DNA of 64,000 nucleotides from Bradyrhizobiaceae bacterium Ga0074131 (GCA_001464035.1 LNEC01000017.1:124001-188000), one strand, 5' to 3'; positions 37,960-46,117 are shown, numbered from the stretch's first letter. The notes: generated by a model not told the origin, from the sequence alone. Numbers and translations: made by a program.

Positions 37960-39198
37960 CTAGTGCGTATTGGAAGCGTTTGCATACTTCCGAAGTTCAA
38001 GCCTGGCAATGGCGCGGTTATGGACCTCGTCCGGACCGTCGGCAAGGCGCAGGGTGCGAATGCCGGCGTAGGCCTTGGCCAGGCCCGCATCGTCGGAGAC
38101 GCCGCCGCCGCCCCAGGCCTGGATGGCGTTGTCGATGATCTTCAGCGCCATGTTGGGCGCCGCCACCTTGATCATGGCGATCTCGAGCTGCGCGGTCTTG
38201 TTGCCTACCTTATCCATCATGTCGGCGGCCTTGAGGCATAGCAGTCGGGTCATCTCGATGTCGGTGCGGGCTTCGGCGATGCGCTGTTCCCAGATCGAAT
38301 GCTCGATGATTTTCTTGCCGAAGGCGGTGCGCGACGACAGCCGCCGCACCATCTTCTCCAGAGCCTCTTCGGCCACGCCGATGGTGCGCATGCAGTGATG
38401 GATACGGCCGGGACCAAGACGGCCCTGAGCGATCTCGAAGCCGCGGCCCTCGCCGAGCAGGATGTTTTCCTTCGGCACGCGGACGTTTTCGAGCAGCACC
38501 TGGGCGTGGCCGTGCGGGGCATCGTCGAAGCCGAATACCGGAAGCATTTTCTCGACGGTGATGCCGGGGGTATCGAGCGGCACCAGGATCTGCGACTGCT
38601 GCTGATGGCGCGCCGCATTGGGGTCGGTTTTGCCCATCAGGATCGCGATCTTGCAACGGGGATCGCCGACGCCCGACGACCACCATTTGCGGCCGTTGAT
38701 GACGTAGTGATCGCCGTCGCGCGTGATGCTGGTTTCGATGTTGGTCGCGTCCGACGAGGCGACCGCGGGTTCGGTCATCAGGAAGGCGGAGCGGATCTCG
38801 CCGTTCATCAGCGGCTTCAACCATTTGCGCTTCTGTTCCTTGCTGGCATAGCGCATGAACACTTCCATGTTGCCGGTATCCGGCGCCGAGCAGTTGAACA
38901 CTTCGGAGGCAAAGCCGATGTGGCCCATTTCCTCGGCCAGCGGCGCATATTCCAGGTTGCTCAATCCCGCGCCGCGAAACTCGTCGTCCTCGTGCGAGGA
39001 CGGCGGCATGAACATGTTCCAGAGGCCTTCGGCCCTGGCCTTCTTCTTGAGGTCTTCGAGGATCGGAATCACCTTCCAGCGCTCGCCTTCGGCGTCCTGC
39101 TGCTTGTAGATCGGCACCGCGGGCCGGACGTGCTTGGTCATGAACGACTGCACGCGATTGAGCCAATCCTTCTGGCGATCCGACATATTGAAGTCCAT
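37960..39198 (-). CDS. Acyl-CoA dehydrogenase (ACAD10/11-like)
   Basis: This 412-residue flavoprotein would catalyse alpha,beta-dehydrogenation of an acyl-CoA. Family motifs include [34 protein letters not shown] and the C-terminal [33 protein letters not shown]. Start MDFNMSDRQ is preceded by GAGGAAAC. It is followed after 66 nt by the phosphotransferase gene, a likely operon for unusual (4-hydroxy) acid degradation. The divergent tetR gene with a shared control region suggests local repression. Confidence 0.92.
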   Translation of the reverse strand: MDFNMSDRQKDWLNRVQSFMTKHVRPAVPIYKQQDAEGERWKVIPILEDLKKKARAEGLWNMFMPPSSHEDDEFRGAGLSNLEYAPLAEEMGHIGFASEVFNCSAPDTGNMEVFMRYASKEQKRKWLKPLMNGEIRSAFLMTEPAVASSDATNIETSITRDGDHYVINGRKWWSSGVGDPRCKIAILMGKTDPNAARHQQQSQILVPLDTPGITVEKMLPVFGFDDAPHGHAQVLLENVRVPKENILLGEGRGFEIAQGRLGPGRIHHCMRTIGVAEEALEKMVRRLSSRTAFGKKIIEHSIWEQRIAEARTDIEMTRLLCLKAADMMDKVGNKTAQLEIAMIKVAAPNMALKIIDNAIQAWGGGGVSDDAGLAKAYAGIRTLRLADGPDEVHNRAIARLELRKYANASNTH

Positions 39199-39334
39199 GG
39201 GCGTTTCCTCACCTTGTGAAATCGTTGGGCGCACTGTCTGCCGGCCGTTCGCCTGCTGCAAGGCGATTTTGCGCCCTCGCGACGGCCAACGACGGCGCCG
39301 ACCGGTTCGACATGCGATCCGCTACCAACACGGA

Positions 39335-39380
39335 TTGACATTCCGGCCCTTCAAACGATAGTTTCATACAACTGTTTGAA
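39335..39380 (+). promoter_or_regulatory. tetR promoter with overlapping operator
   Basis: TTGACA (39335-39340), 17 nt and ATAGTT (39358-39363) form a sound sigma-70 promoter. An inverted repeat ttcaaac...gtttgaa (39350-39356 and 39374-39380) covers the -10, as expected of an autorepressed TetR gene. The region is shared with the divergent acyl-CoA dehydrogenase gene. Confidence 0.65.
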
Positions 39381-39419
39381 ATGCAACCGGCCAAACCCGC
39401 CCTGCATAGGACCCATGAC

Positions 39420-40091
39420 ATGGCGTCGGATCACACGCGAACCGCAATCCTCAATGCCGCCGAGCGGCTCTACGCCGATCGCGGCTTCGGCGACGTCACG
39501 CTGCGCGACATTGTCGCCGCGGCGAACGTCAATCTGGCGGCGGTGAACTATCATTTCGGTTCCAAAGACGAACTGATCGCCGAGCTGTTCGTCACCCGCA
39601 GCCTTGCCACCAACCGCGAACGGCTCAATGAGCTGAGGAACGCCGAGGAAGCCGGCGGCGGCCGCGCCGGCATCGACGCCATCTTCCGCGCGCTGGTCGG
39701 GCCGACGCTGCGCGGCTGCCTCGGGCCATCAAGCGAGGGCTCGACCGCGGCGCGCTTCATGATCCGCGCCTCGATCGAATCGGTGCCGCCGATCCGCCGC
39801 ATCAAGAACCGCGAAGTCGATCACTTGCGGAAATTCGCCGCCGCGATGCGGCGCTCCCTGCCCGGCCGCGCCGAGGCCGATCTCTATTGGGCGCTGCATT
39901 TCGCGCTGGCGATGGCGCATCACACCATCCGGGAAAGGGAGCGGCTGACGAAACTGTCGGAAGGAGTGTGCGACCTCGACGACGTCCAGGGAATTATCGA
40001 GCGGGTCGTCGCGGTGTCGGCGATGGCGCTGATGGGTGGCGAGGCGAAAACCAAGGCCCCGGCCAGGGTGGCAGCGCGGGACGCGCGTTAG
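39420..40091 (+). CDS. TetR-family transcriptional regulator
   Basis: This 223-residue repressor has an N-terminal helix-turn-helix (TRTAILNAAERLYADRGFGD, VTLRDIVAAANVNLAAVNYHF) and a C-terminal ligand/dimer domain. Start ATG 39420 follows AGGA; an in-frame ATG at 39381 lacks a ribosome binding site and would overlap the operator. It is divergent from the acyl-CoA dehydrogenase-phosphotransferase operon, which it probably controls in response to an acyl-CoA-type ligand (inference). Confidence 0.9.
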   Translation: MASDHTRTAILNAAERLYADRGFGDVTLRDIVAAANVNLAAVNYHFGSKDELIAELFVTRSLATNRERLNELRNAEEAGGGRAGIDAIFRALVGPTLRGCLGPSSEGSTAARFMIRASIESVPPIRRIKNREVDHLRKFAAAMRRSLPGRAEADLYWALHFALAMAHHTIRERERLTKLSEGVCDLDDVQGIIERVVAVSAMALMGGEAKTKAPARVAARDAR

Positions 40092-40237
40092 TCCGCGTGA
40101 CAGCACCGCCCGGCCATCGATCTTGTGCGACGTATCAAAAATGGCTCTACTCAGCCATTCCCGGCGTGTGATGGCGACAGCCCGGCGCTTGAAGAGCCGG
40201 CTATGACCAAGAACAAACGCGGCCTGAGGAGATAGCC

Positions 40238-40615
40238 ATGAAAAGCAACGAGGAGGTCGTGAGAGACTTCATAGCAGCGTGGTCGCGCCTGGACGTCGAC
40301 GAGATCGTCGCATTCTTCACGCCCGATGGTACCTATCACAACATGATGAACAAGCCGGTCAGCGGTCATGACAATCTACGCAAATTTATCGGCGGATTCA
40401 TCAAGGATTGGACGCAGACGACATGGGATGTCCTGAACATCGTGTCCCGTGGCGACATCGTCATGGCCGAGCGTCTCGACAGAACCCACCTCGGCGCAAA
40501 AAGTGTCGATCTGCCCTGCTGTGGTGTATTCGAGCTGACCAATGGCAAGATCAGGATCTGGCGCGACTACTTCGACCTGGCAACCTACGCACGCGCCATC
40601 GTCGCAACGAAATAG
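40238..40615 (+). CDS. Limonene-1,2-epoxide-hydrolase-like protein
   Basis: This 125-residue cone-shaped fold protein of the SnoaL/LEH superfamily begins MKSNEEVVRDFIAAWSRLD. The Asp-Arg-Asp catalytic arrangement of limonene epoxide hydrolase appears to be present in AERLDRTHL and IWRDYFDL. GAGGAG precedes the start. It stands alone between the tetR and TauE-like genes. Epoxide hydrolysis is a family-based guess. No terpene gene is nearby. Confidence 0.82.
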   Translation: MKSNEEVVRDFIAAWSRLDVDEIVAFFTPDGTYHNMMNKPVSGHDNLRKFIGGFIKDWTQTTWDVLNIVSRGDIVMAERLDRTHLGAKSVDLPCCGVFELTNGKIRIWRDYFDLATYARAIVATK

Positions 40616-40726
40616 AGCTACGTACTCCGAGCATAGCCCCTTGACACTGCGCGATCGTCGGCGACGACGTGCGAGCGGTTCAGTGTAATCACATATTTGC
40701 GACATACTTGATCTGCAGCCTTAGGC

Positions 40727-41503
40727 ATGACCGTTCTGTCAACCTTGGCTTCCTGGGGCATCACAAGCGAGATGATGCTGGTGTTCGCGGTCGGATTCAT
40801 CGCCCAGTTGGTCGATGGCGCGCTCGGCATGGCGTTTGGCATCGTGTCCTCGACCGGGTTGATGACCCTTGGTCTGAGCCCGGCCGCCGCGAGCGCCGTC
40901 GTTCACACCGCGGAGATTGCCACGACCGGCGCATCGGGTGCGTCGCATGCCTGGTTCCGCAATGTCGATTGGCGGCTGTTCCGGCGGCTGGCCATCTCGG
41001 GCATGTTCGGAGGGGCGCTCGGCGCGCTGGTGCTGTCGCAGGTCGACGGCAAGGCGATCCAGCCCTTCGTGGCGGCCTACCTCCTGGTCATGGGCTGCAT
41101 CATCCTGATGCGCGCGTTCAGCAGAGCGCCGGTGGAAGATGCCACGCCGGATTATGCACCGCCGCTGGGGTTGATCGGCGGTTTCCTTGACGCCGTTGGC
41201 GGCGGCGGGTGGGGTGCCATGGTGGCCTCGACGCTGGTGGGATCGGGCCATGCCCCGCGCCAGGTGATCGGGACGGTCAGCGCGTCGGAGTTTTGTGTGA
41301 CGGTCACGATTGCCGTGGTCTTCTTCAGCCAGCTTGGTCTTTCCCATGTCGGCCATATCGTCGCGCTGGTTGCGGGAGGCCTTCTGGCGGCGCCGTTCGG
41401 GGCTATCGTCGCCGGTCGCGTCAACCCGAGGCCGCTGATGTTCGCCGTGGGTGTTCTTGTGACCGCTCTGGCCGGGCTTCAGCTATGGCGGGTGTTCGGT
41501 TGA
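40727..41503 (+). CDS. TauE/SafE-family sulfite/organoanion exporter
   Basis: This 258-residue membrane protein has about eight helices and the two TauE half-repeats: QLVDGALGMAFGIVSSTGLM near the N-terminus and GFLDAVGGGGWGAMVASTL in the second half. The glycine-rich segments line the pore in the family. Substrates in the family are sulfite, sulfoacetate and related anions; the substrate here is not determined. It converges with the CoA transferase gene with only a 22-nt gap. Confidence 0.9.
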   Translation: MTVLSTLASWGITSEMMLVFAVGFIAQLVDGALGMAFGIVSSTGLMTLGLSPAAASAVVHTAEIATTGASGASHAWFRNVDWRLFRRLAISGMFGGALGALVLSQVDGKAIQPFVAAYLLVMGCIILMRAFSRAPVEDATPDYAPPLGLIGGFLDAVGGGGWGAMVASTLVGSGHAPRQVIGTVSASEFCVTVTIAVVFFSQLGLSHVGHIVALVAGGLLAAPFGAIVAGRVNPRPLMFAVGVLVTALAGLQLWRVFG

Positions 41504-41525
41504 CGCCGCAATTCCCTTGCCCCGC

Positions 41526-42752
41526 TCAAATGACGTTGCGCTGCTTCAGAGCTTCCCGCTTCGCCTCGCCATAGCCGATCGTCGCCAGCACGTCCCCGGT
41601 ATCCGCGCCCAGCAGCGGCGGGGCGCGGTAGTCCTTCACGGGGGTCCCGGAAAACGTGATGGCATTGCGGATCAGCGACAGATCATGCTCGAAGGGATGG
41701 TTGACCTTGACCTGCATGCCGCGGGATTGGACATGCGGATCGGCGAACACCTGCGCGAAATCGTTGATGGGGCCCGAGGGCACGCCGGCCTTCGCCAGCT
41801 CATCCAGCCAGTAGCCCACCGGCTGCTTCAGGAACAGCCCGGCGAAGATCGCCATGATCTCCTTGCTGTGCACGACGCGGTCGTTGTTCCTGACGAACCT
41901 CGCGTCGGTCGCGAGCTCCGGCTGGCCGAGCACGGCGCAGGTGCGCGCGAACTGGCCGTCATTGCCGACCACCAGCATCAGTTCGCCGTCGGTGCAGCGG
42001 AACACGCCGGCGGGCATGCCGCCATTGCCCCAGGTCCCGCGCCGCGGCGGGGTCTGGCCATTGACGAGAAAGATCTGCGCGTAATGCGACAGCGAGGCGA
42101 TCACGGTGTCGAACAGGCAGACGTCGACATGCTGCCCCGCCCCGCCATTGGCCTTGCGGTGATAGAGCGCGGCCAAGATGCCGATCGACGAGTTCATGCC
42201 GGTCATGTAGTCGACGATGCTGGGGCCGACCTTCATCGGCCCTTCGCCGGGCTCGCCATCGAGATGGCCGGTGACGCTCATCAACCCGCCCATCGCCTGC
42301 AGGATCGCGTCGTAGCCGGCGCGCGGCGCGTAAGGCCCGGTCTGGCCGAAACCGGTCACCGAGCAATAGACGATGCCGGGGTTGATCGCCTTGATCGACT
42401 CGTAGTCCAGCCGGTAGCGCTTGAGGTCGCCGACCTTGTAATTCTCCATCATGACGTCGCAGGATTTCGCCAGCTCGCGGACGATGTCCTGCCCTTCCGG
42501 GGTCGCGATGTTGACGGTGACCGATTTCTTGTTGCGGTTAGCGCAGAGATAGAACGAGTTGTTGTTGTTCGCCCGGCCGTCGGGGTCGGCCAGGTAAGGC
42601 GGGCCGAAGGCGCGCGCGTCGTCGCCGCCGCCGGGCCGCTCGATCTTGATCACCTCGGCGCCGAGATCGCCCAGCATCTGCGCCGACAACGGCCCCGCCA
42701 GCACGCGCGTCAGATCGAGTATCTTGATGCCTTGAAGGGGCAGAGCCGACAT
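41526..42752 (-). CDS. Class III (CaiB/BaiF) CoA transferase
   Basis: This 408-residue formyl-CoA-transferase-family enzyme moves CoA between organic acids. Typical motifs are KILDLTRVLAGPLSAQMLGDLG, VIKIERPGGGDDAR and KVGPSIVDYMTG, whose aspartate (about 181) is the catalytic nucleophile position. It starts at MSALPLQGIK after a GGAGG site. Substrates cannot be read. Together with the acyl-CoA dehydrogenase, SDR and hydroxyacid enzymes it suggests organic-acid catabolism in this region. Confidence 0.92.
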   Translation of the reverse strand: MSALPLQGIKILDLTRVLAGPLSAQMLGDLGAEVIKIERPGGGDDARAFGPPYLADPDGRANNNNSFYLCANRNKKSVTVNIATPEGQDIVRELAKSCDVMMENYKVGDLKRYRLDYESIKAINPGIVYCSVTGFGQTGPYAPRAGYDAILQAMGGLMSVTGHLDGEPGEGPMKVGPSIVDYMTGMNSSIGILAALYHRKANGGAGQHVDVCLFDTVIASLSHYAQIFLVNGQTPPRRGTWGNGGMPAGVFRCTDGELMLVVGNDGQFARTCAVLGQPELATDARFVRNNDRVVHSKEIMAIFAGLFLKQPVGYWLDELAKAGVPSGPINDFAQVFADPHVQSRGMQVKVNHPFEHDLSLIRNAITFSGTPVKDYRAPPLLGADTGDVLATIGYGEAKREALKQRNVI

Positions 42753-42892
42753 GGAAATTCCTCCGGGATTTTGATCTTGCAGGGCGGGACATGGCCCCGG
42801 CGCAATGTGGATCAGCCGATACACTAATTTGCGGGCGGCAAGCACTGCGCTCAGGACATGAAGCTATCCGTCCGCTGCGGCGCGCCGTTTTG

Positions 42893-42921
42893 TTGACATG
42901 GACCATTTAATGGTCCATTAT
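42893..42921 (+). promoter_or_regulatory. Toxin-antitoxin promoter with palindromic operator
   Basis: TTGACA (42893-42898), 17 nt and CATTAT (42916-42921) form a strong promoter. The spacer is a perfect palindrome tggaccat-tta-atggtcca (42899-42917). This geometry fits tight autorepression by the antitoxin-toxin complex. Confidence 0.8.
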
Positions 42922-42949
42922 TTCACAGCTCGTCCAGGAAGAAAACGCC

Positions 42950-43207
42950 GTGCGGATCTCCGTTACCGACGCCAAGGGACAATTGACCGAACTGGTGCGC
43001 CGCGCCGAGGCCGGCGACGAGGTGATCCTGACCCGCCACGGCCATGAAGCCGTGCGGCTGGTCGCGGTGACGACCGTGCTGGACCGCAACGACAGGCGCG
43101 CGCTGCTCGAGCAGGTTCGGGCGCGCGGATCGGCCAAGGCAACGGCCGGGCCGGATGCGGCGCGAAGCCAGGACTTTCTCTACGGCGACGACGGCCTGCC
43201 CAAATGA
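42950..43207 (+). CDS. Phd/YefM-family antitoxin
   Basis: This 85-residue protein starts at GTG 42950 (MRISVTDAKGQLTELVRRAE), the family's N-terminal DNA-binding fold, followed by GDEVILTRHGHEAVRLV. The C-terminal part (SQDFLYGDDGLPK) would wrap and inhibit the toxin. Its stop overlaps the toxin start by 4 nt. It is preceded by a promoter with a perfect palindrome between -35 and -10, the expected autoregulation site. Confidence 0.92.
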   Translation: MRISVTDAKGQLTELVRRAEAGDEVILTRHGHEAVRLVAVTTVLDRNDRRALLEQVRARGSAKATAGPDAARSQDFLYGDDGLPK

Positions 43208-43587
43208 TCGCCGTCGATACCTCGGCGCTGATGGCGATCGTGCTCGACGAGGCGCAGGCCGATGCCTGCATCGCCGTGCTGGAGAAGGAAGACAATATCC
43301 TGATCTCGGCCGGCACCATCGCCGAGGCCCTGATCGTCGCGGCGCGGCGCAATGTCGGCGAAGAGATCGAAAGCCTGATCGACGGGCTTGGCTTCAACGC
43401 CATCGCGTCAACGCCGGCTGCCGCGCGGCGGATTGCTTCGGCCTATAGCCGCTGGAGAAAAGGCATCCACGCCGCCGGCCTGAATTTCGGCGACTGTTTT
43501 GCATATGAAGTGGCGAAAGAGCACGACTGTCCCTTGCTCTATGTCGGCGACGATTTCGCCGGGACCGACGTCAAGCGTGCATTGTGA
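43204..43587 (+). CDS. vapC: VapC-type PIN-domain ribonuclease toxin
   Basis: This 127-residue PIN-domain toxin has four acidic metal ligands apparently intact: Asp5 (VDTSAL), Glu41 (TIAEAL), Asp97 (NFGDCFAYE) and Asp116/117 (VGDDF). Family members cleave tRNA or rRNA when freed from the antitoxin. It overlaps the Phd-type antitoxin gene by ATGA, so production is coupled. The target RNA is unknown. It is close to tRNA-Gly and tRNA-Tyr, which may be coincidental. Confidence 0.93.
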   Translation: MIAVDTSALMAIVLDEAQADACIAVLEKEDNILISAGTIAEALIVAARRNVGEEIESLIDGLGFNAIASTPAAARRIASAYSRWRKGIHAAGLNFGDCFAYEVAKEHDCPLLYVGDDFAGTDVKRAL

Positions 43588-43603
43588 ATTCGCCGCCACT
43601 GCT

Positions 43604-43972
43604 TCAAGGCTGATCGACGATGCTCGGGCGCGAGACGACGTAAGCGGCACAGGCCAGCAACAGCACGGCCACGCCGGCCGCCAGCGGCAGGGACGGATGA
43701 GCGCTGAACCAGAATGCGCCGTATCCGAACGTCATTCCCGCGCAGGCCATGATCTTGGCCGGACGGGAGATGGCCCCGGCGGAGCGCCAATCCCGCAGCG
43801 GTCTGCCAAACATGGGGTGGCCGAGCAGCCACGCCTCCAGCCGAGGCGACGAGCGCGCGAAACACCCGGCGGCCCCGATCAGGAAGATCGTCGTCGGCAG
43901 CAGCGGCACCACCGCGCCGATCGCGCCGAGCGCGACCAACACGCAACCCATGGCCAAGTAGACAACCCGCAT
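43604..43972 (-). CDS. YbaN-like DUF454 membrane protein
   Basis: This 122-residue inner-membrane protein has three to four hydrophobic segments and the DUF454 motifs GCVLVALGAIGAVVPLLPTT and CFARSSPRLEAWLLGHP. Function is unknown. ATG 43972 is used; a GTG one codon upstream is possible, and neither has a clear ribosome binding site. It converges with the vapC gene and is downstream of tRNA-Gly on the same strand. Confidence 0.85.
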   Translation of the reverse strand: MRVVYLAMGCVLVALGAIGAVVPLLPTTIFLIGAAGCFARSSPRLEAWLLGHPMFGRPLRDWRSAGAISRPAKIMACAGMTFGYGAFWFSAHPSLPLAAGVAVLLLACAAYVVSRPSIVDQP

Positions 43973-44027
43973 CACATTTTACTTGTAGCTGAAAACATCA
44001 GCTTTTTCGCGGTTCAAGGCGGATGTC

Positions 44028-44101
44028 TGGAGCGGGTGAAGGGAATCGAACCCTCGTATTCAGCTTGGAAGGCTGCTGCTCTACCATTGAGCTACACCCG
44101 C
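44028..44101 (-). tRNA. tRNA-Gly (TCC)
   Basis: On the minus strand a 74-nt gene including encoded CCA shows acceptor GCGGGTG/CACCCGC, D-arm TAGCTCAATGGTAGAGC and anticodon loop CTTCCAA (TCC). The T-arm contains GGTTCGATTCC. In enterobacteria this isoacceptor (glyT) sits in the thrU-tyrU-glyT-thrT-tufB operon. Here it is 860 nt from tRNA-Tyr, on the same strand. Confidence 0.97.
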
Positions 44102-44199
44102 GTGAGGCGATGAACTATCACGCCGGCCAGACGGCCTCAACCGCCCTGCGGTGATTTGCTCGGCGAGCTTGGTTCCGCCGGCGCTCCGGAGTCGCCCCC

Positions 44200-44228
44200 T
44201 TAACATCGGCTGATTCGACACTTATACT
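44200..44228 (+). promoter_or_regulatory. Strong promoter of a short transcription unit
   Basis: TTAACA (44200-44205), a 17-nt spacer and TATACT (44223-44228) are each one mismatch from consensus. Transcription would start near 44235 and run into the terminator at 44367-44397. Confidence 0.65.
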
Positions 44229-44262
44229 GATGTTTCCATCAACAACGAAAGGAGGTGATCCA

Positions 44263-44307
44263 GTGTCTCTTACCAAGCGCTGTCACCTCGCTGGGATCGC
44301 CCGCTAG
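44263..44307 (+). CDS. Possible 14-residue leader peptide
   Basis: A GTG directly after an extreme Shine-Dalgarno sequence opens a frame reading MSLTKRCHLAGIAR, then TAG. The spacing between aaaggaggtgatcca and GTG is tight (about 4-6 nt from the GGAGG core to the start). The peptide has no recognised family. Folding of gaggtga with tcacctc inside the frame would couple translation of the peptide to RNA structure. Nothing but the ribosome binding site supports translation, so this is tentative. Confidence 0.35.
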   Translation: MSLTKRCHLAGIAR

Positions 44308-44366
44308 GCTCCAAAGGCCCGGCATCGGGGCGTTCTCAGCCCTGGACCAGCGAGTTCAAGAGTTGG

Positions 44367-44397
44367 AGCGCGACGGGAGCCATCCCGTCGCGCTTTT
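44367..44397 (+). terminator. Rho-independent terminator
   Basis: A perfect 12-bp stem (agcgcgacggga/tcccgtcgcgct) with a gcca loop is followed by TTTTCTG. It ends the short transcription unit that starts near 44235. Confidence 0.85.
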
Positions 44398-44513
44398 CTG
44401 TTGCGTGCGGGCCGAAGGCTGCCCAAGGCGCTGCCATGTTGCAGAATGCCATGGTTAGTCGCCGTGGCAAGACTCCTCCGGGTGACCCCGGGCAGCCAAT
44501 AAAGGAGATATCG

Positions 44514-44909
44514 ATGCATTACGCCATCCTGGCCTATCACGTCGAAACCGAGGTCACGTCCTGGACGCCGGAAGAGGATGCGGCGGTCATGACCGATCTG
44601 CTCAAGCTTCATGACCGGCTTTACGAGGAGCGAAGCCTCGGGCCATCCGCGCGCCTCGGGGCAACGAAAAAGGCCCGCACCTTGCGCGGCCCGGGTGCAG
44701 GAACGGTGATCGACGGTCCGTTTGCCGAGACCAAGGAGCAGTTGCTGGGTTTCTACATCGTCGACTGCGCCAGCGAAACCGCCGCCACCGAGCTTGCCCG
44801 CCAACTGCGCCGCGTCAATGCCAGCGCGATTTACGAGATCCGACCGATCCAGCTTTATCTGCCTGGCGTGCCGTTCCCCGAAACGGAGGCTGCGAGCAAC
44901 CCGGGATAA
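44514..44909 (+). CDS. YCII-related (DGPF-domain) protein
   Basis: This 131-residue protein starts at MHYAILAYHVETE after AAGGAGAT. The family hallmark VIDGPFAETKEQLLGFYIVD is split across residues about 63-82, and the C-terminal EIRPIQLYLPGVP is present. These small ferredoxin-like-fold proteins often accompany ECF sigma factors. None is next to it here. Its reaction is unknown. Confidence 0.88.
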   Translation: MHYAILAYHVETEVTSWTPEEDAAVMTDLLKLHDRLYEERSLGPSARLGATKKARTLRGPGAGTVIDGPFAETKEQLLGFYIVDCASETAATELARQLRRVNASAIYEIRPIQLYLPGVPFPETEAASNPG

Positions 44910-44961
44910 TGTGCGCCCCGCGGGCTTCGGCGGGGCAGCCTTCACGCCGGCGCGCGAGGGC

Positions 44962-45047
44962 TGGTGGGGGAAGAAGGACTCGAACCTTCGAAGTCATAAG
45001 ACGGCTGATTTACAGTCAGCTCCCTTTGCCACTCGGGACACTCCCCC
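44962..45047 (-). tRNA. tRNA-Tyr (GTA)
   Basis: On the minus strand an 86-nt class II tRNA with encoded CCA shows acceptor GGGGGAG/TTCCCCC, anticodon loop CTGTAAA (GTA), a long variable arm (CCGTCTTATGACTTC) and T-arm GGTTCGAGTCC. It lies between the YCII gene and rlmB (divergent), near tRNA-Gly. Confidence 0.97.
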
Positions 45048-45246
45048 GCTCAACAGCATCGGAACCCACCCACCGAAACGGCGGCAGAAAGGTCATGGAT
45101 GACGTTAAAACCGGGCGCCGATGGCGAGCTCCCGGTTGGCGCGTTTATGGCGGAATCGGCCCGGCAAAGTCAACCAAGGCAAACCCATAATGCGCCCCGG
45201 AGGGGTGCAAATTGCCATCGTCCGGAACCCGTGACACAAGCCTGCC

Positions 45247-46077
45247 ATGAACGATCGTGATCGAAAACCGCGCTTTGAGCGCGGCGGCAACAAAGGCGCC
45301 GGCAAAGGTCGTCCCTCTGGCCGCCGGCCGGCCTGGCGCGACCGCGAGGCAGACCCTGACGGGCCGGTCATTTTGTACGGCTGGCATACGGTGGCGGCTG
45401 CGCTGGCCAATCCGCAGCGCCGGATTCGCAAGCTGTGGCTCTCGGAAAACGCGGCCCGGCGTCTGGCCGACGACGGGATCGACCTCCCCGTGACGCCGGA
45501 AATCGTGCGGCCGGGCCAGATCGACGCGCGGCTCGGCCCCGACGCCGTGCATCAGGGCCTGCTGGCGGAGGCCGAGCCGCTGGACTCGCCCGGTATCGAC
45601 GACCTGCCGCAGGCGGGCATCGTCCTGGTGCTCGATCAGATCACCGATCCGCACAATGTCGGCGCCATCCTGCGCTCGGCGGCGGCCTTCGCGGTCAAGG
45701 CCATCGTCACCACCGCGCGTCACAGCCCCGAAGCCACCGGGGTGCTGGCCAAATCCGCCTCGGGCGCGCTGGAGCTGGTGCCGCTGGTGACCGTGCCAAA
45801 TCTGGCGCGCGCGCTGCACCAGTTGAACGAACAGGGATTCATGACGGTCGGACTCGACAGCGAGGGCAGCGAGGATCTGGGTGCGATGACCTTGGTTCAG
45901 CCGCTGGCGCTGGTGTTGGGGGCGGAAGGCAAGGGCTTGCGCCAATTGACGCGCGAGACCTGCAGCGCCGTGGCCCGGCTCGACATGCCCGGCGAAATCA
46001 AGAGCCTCAACGTGTCGAATGCGGCGGTGCTGGCGCTCTATATCGGGACCAGCCGGCTCGGCCTGATGGGCTCGTAA
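45247..46077 (+). CDS. rlmB: SpoU/TrmH-family rRNA 2'-O-methyltransferase
   Basis: This 276-residue SPOUT methyltransferase closest in type to RlmB would methylate the 2'-O of a 23S guanosine. It has a basic, disordered N-terminus (residues 1-38), an L30e-like substrate domain (LYGWHTVAAALANPQRR), and the knotted catalytic domain. The SAM motifs are DQITDPHNVGAILRSAAAF, LVLGAEGKGL and LNVSNAAVLALY. It is divergent from tRNA-Tyr, a common arrangement in rhizobia. A hairpin at 46091-46117 may end the transcript. Confidence 0.93.
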   Translation: MNDRDRKPRFERGGNKGAGKGRPSGRRPAWRDREADPDGPVILYGWHTVAAALANPQRRIRKLWLSENAARRLADDGIDLPVTPEIVRPGQIDARLGPDAVHQGLLAEAEPLDSPGIDDLPQAGIVLVLDQITDPHNVGAILRSAAAFAVKAIVTTARHSPEATGVLAKSASGALELVPLVTVPNLARALHQLNEQGFMTVGLDSEGSEDLGAMTLVQPLALVLGAEGKGLRQLTRETCSAVARLDMPGEIKSLNVSNAAVLALYIGTSRLGLMGS

Positions 46078-46090
46078 CCAAAAAACAGAA

Positions 46091-46117
46091 CGCCCGCTCG
46101 CGCGATGCGAACGGGCG
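46091..46117. terminator. Hairpin between convergent genes
   Basis: cgcccg-c-tcgc...gcga-a-cgggcg folds with one mismatch pair, followed by ATATTTTCG on the plus strand. It sits between convergent rlmB and the secreted-protein gene and may serve both, but stem and T-run are only moderately close. Confidence 0.45.

Larger units (their letters stand above)
44235..44397 (+). ncRNA. Putative about 160-nt RNA with a 16S-3'-end-complementary segment
   Basis: The unit is bounded by a near-consensus promoter and an intrinsic terminator. It contains gaaaggaggtgatccag (44247-44263), a 17-nt exact complement to the conserved 16S rRNA 3' end, immediately before a GTG. A 7-nt gaggtga (44252-44258) can pair with tcacctc (44283-44289), masking the site. 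It may be a dual-function sRNA or leader-peptide mRNA. No Rfam family was recognised. Confidence 0.45.

Noticed and set aside
44247..44263. A fragment of a 16S rRNA gene on the minus strand
   Set aside because: Only 17 nt match the 16S 3' end and flanking bases diverge at once on both sides, so this is not an rRNA remnant of useful length.
44255..44458. A 67-codon frame through the short RNA unit
   Set aside because: It crosses the intrinsic terminator at 44367-44397 and has poor codon use; the 14-codon GTG frame fits the ribosome binding site better.
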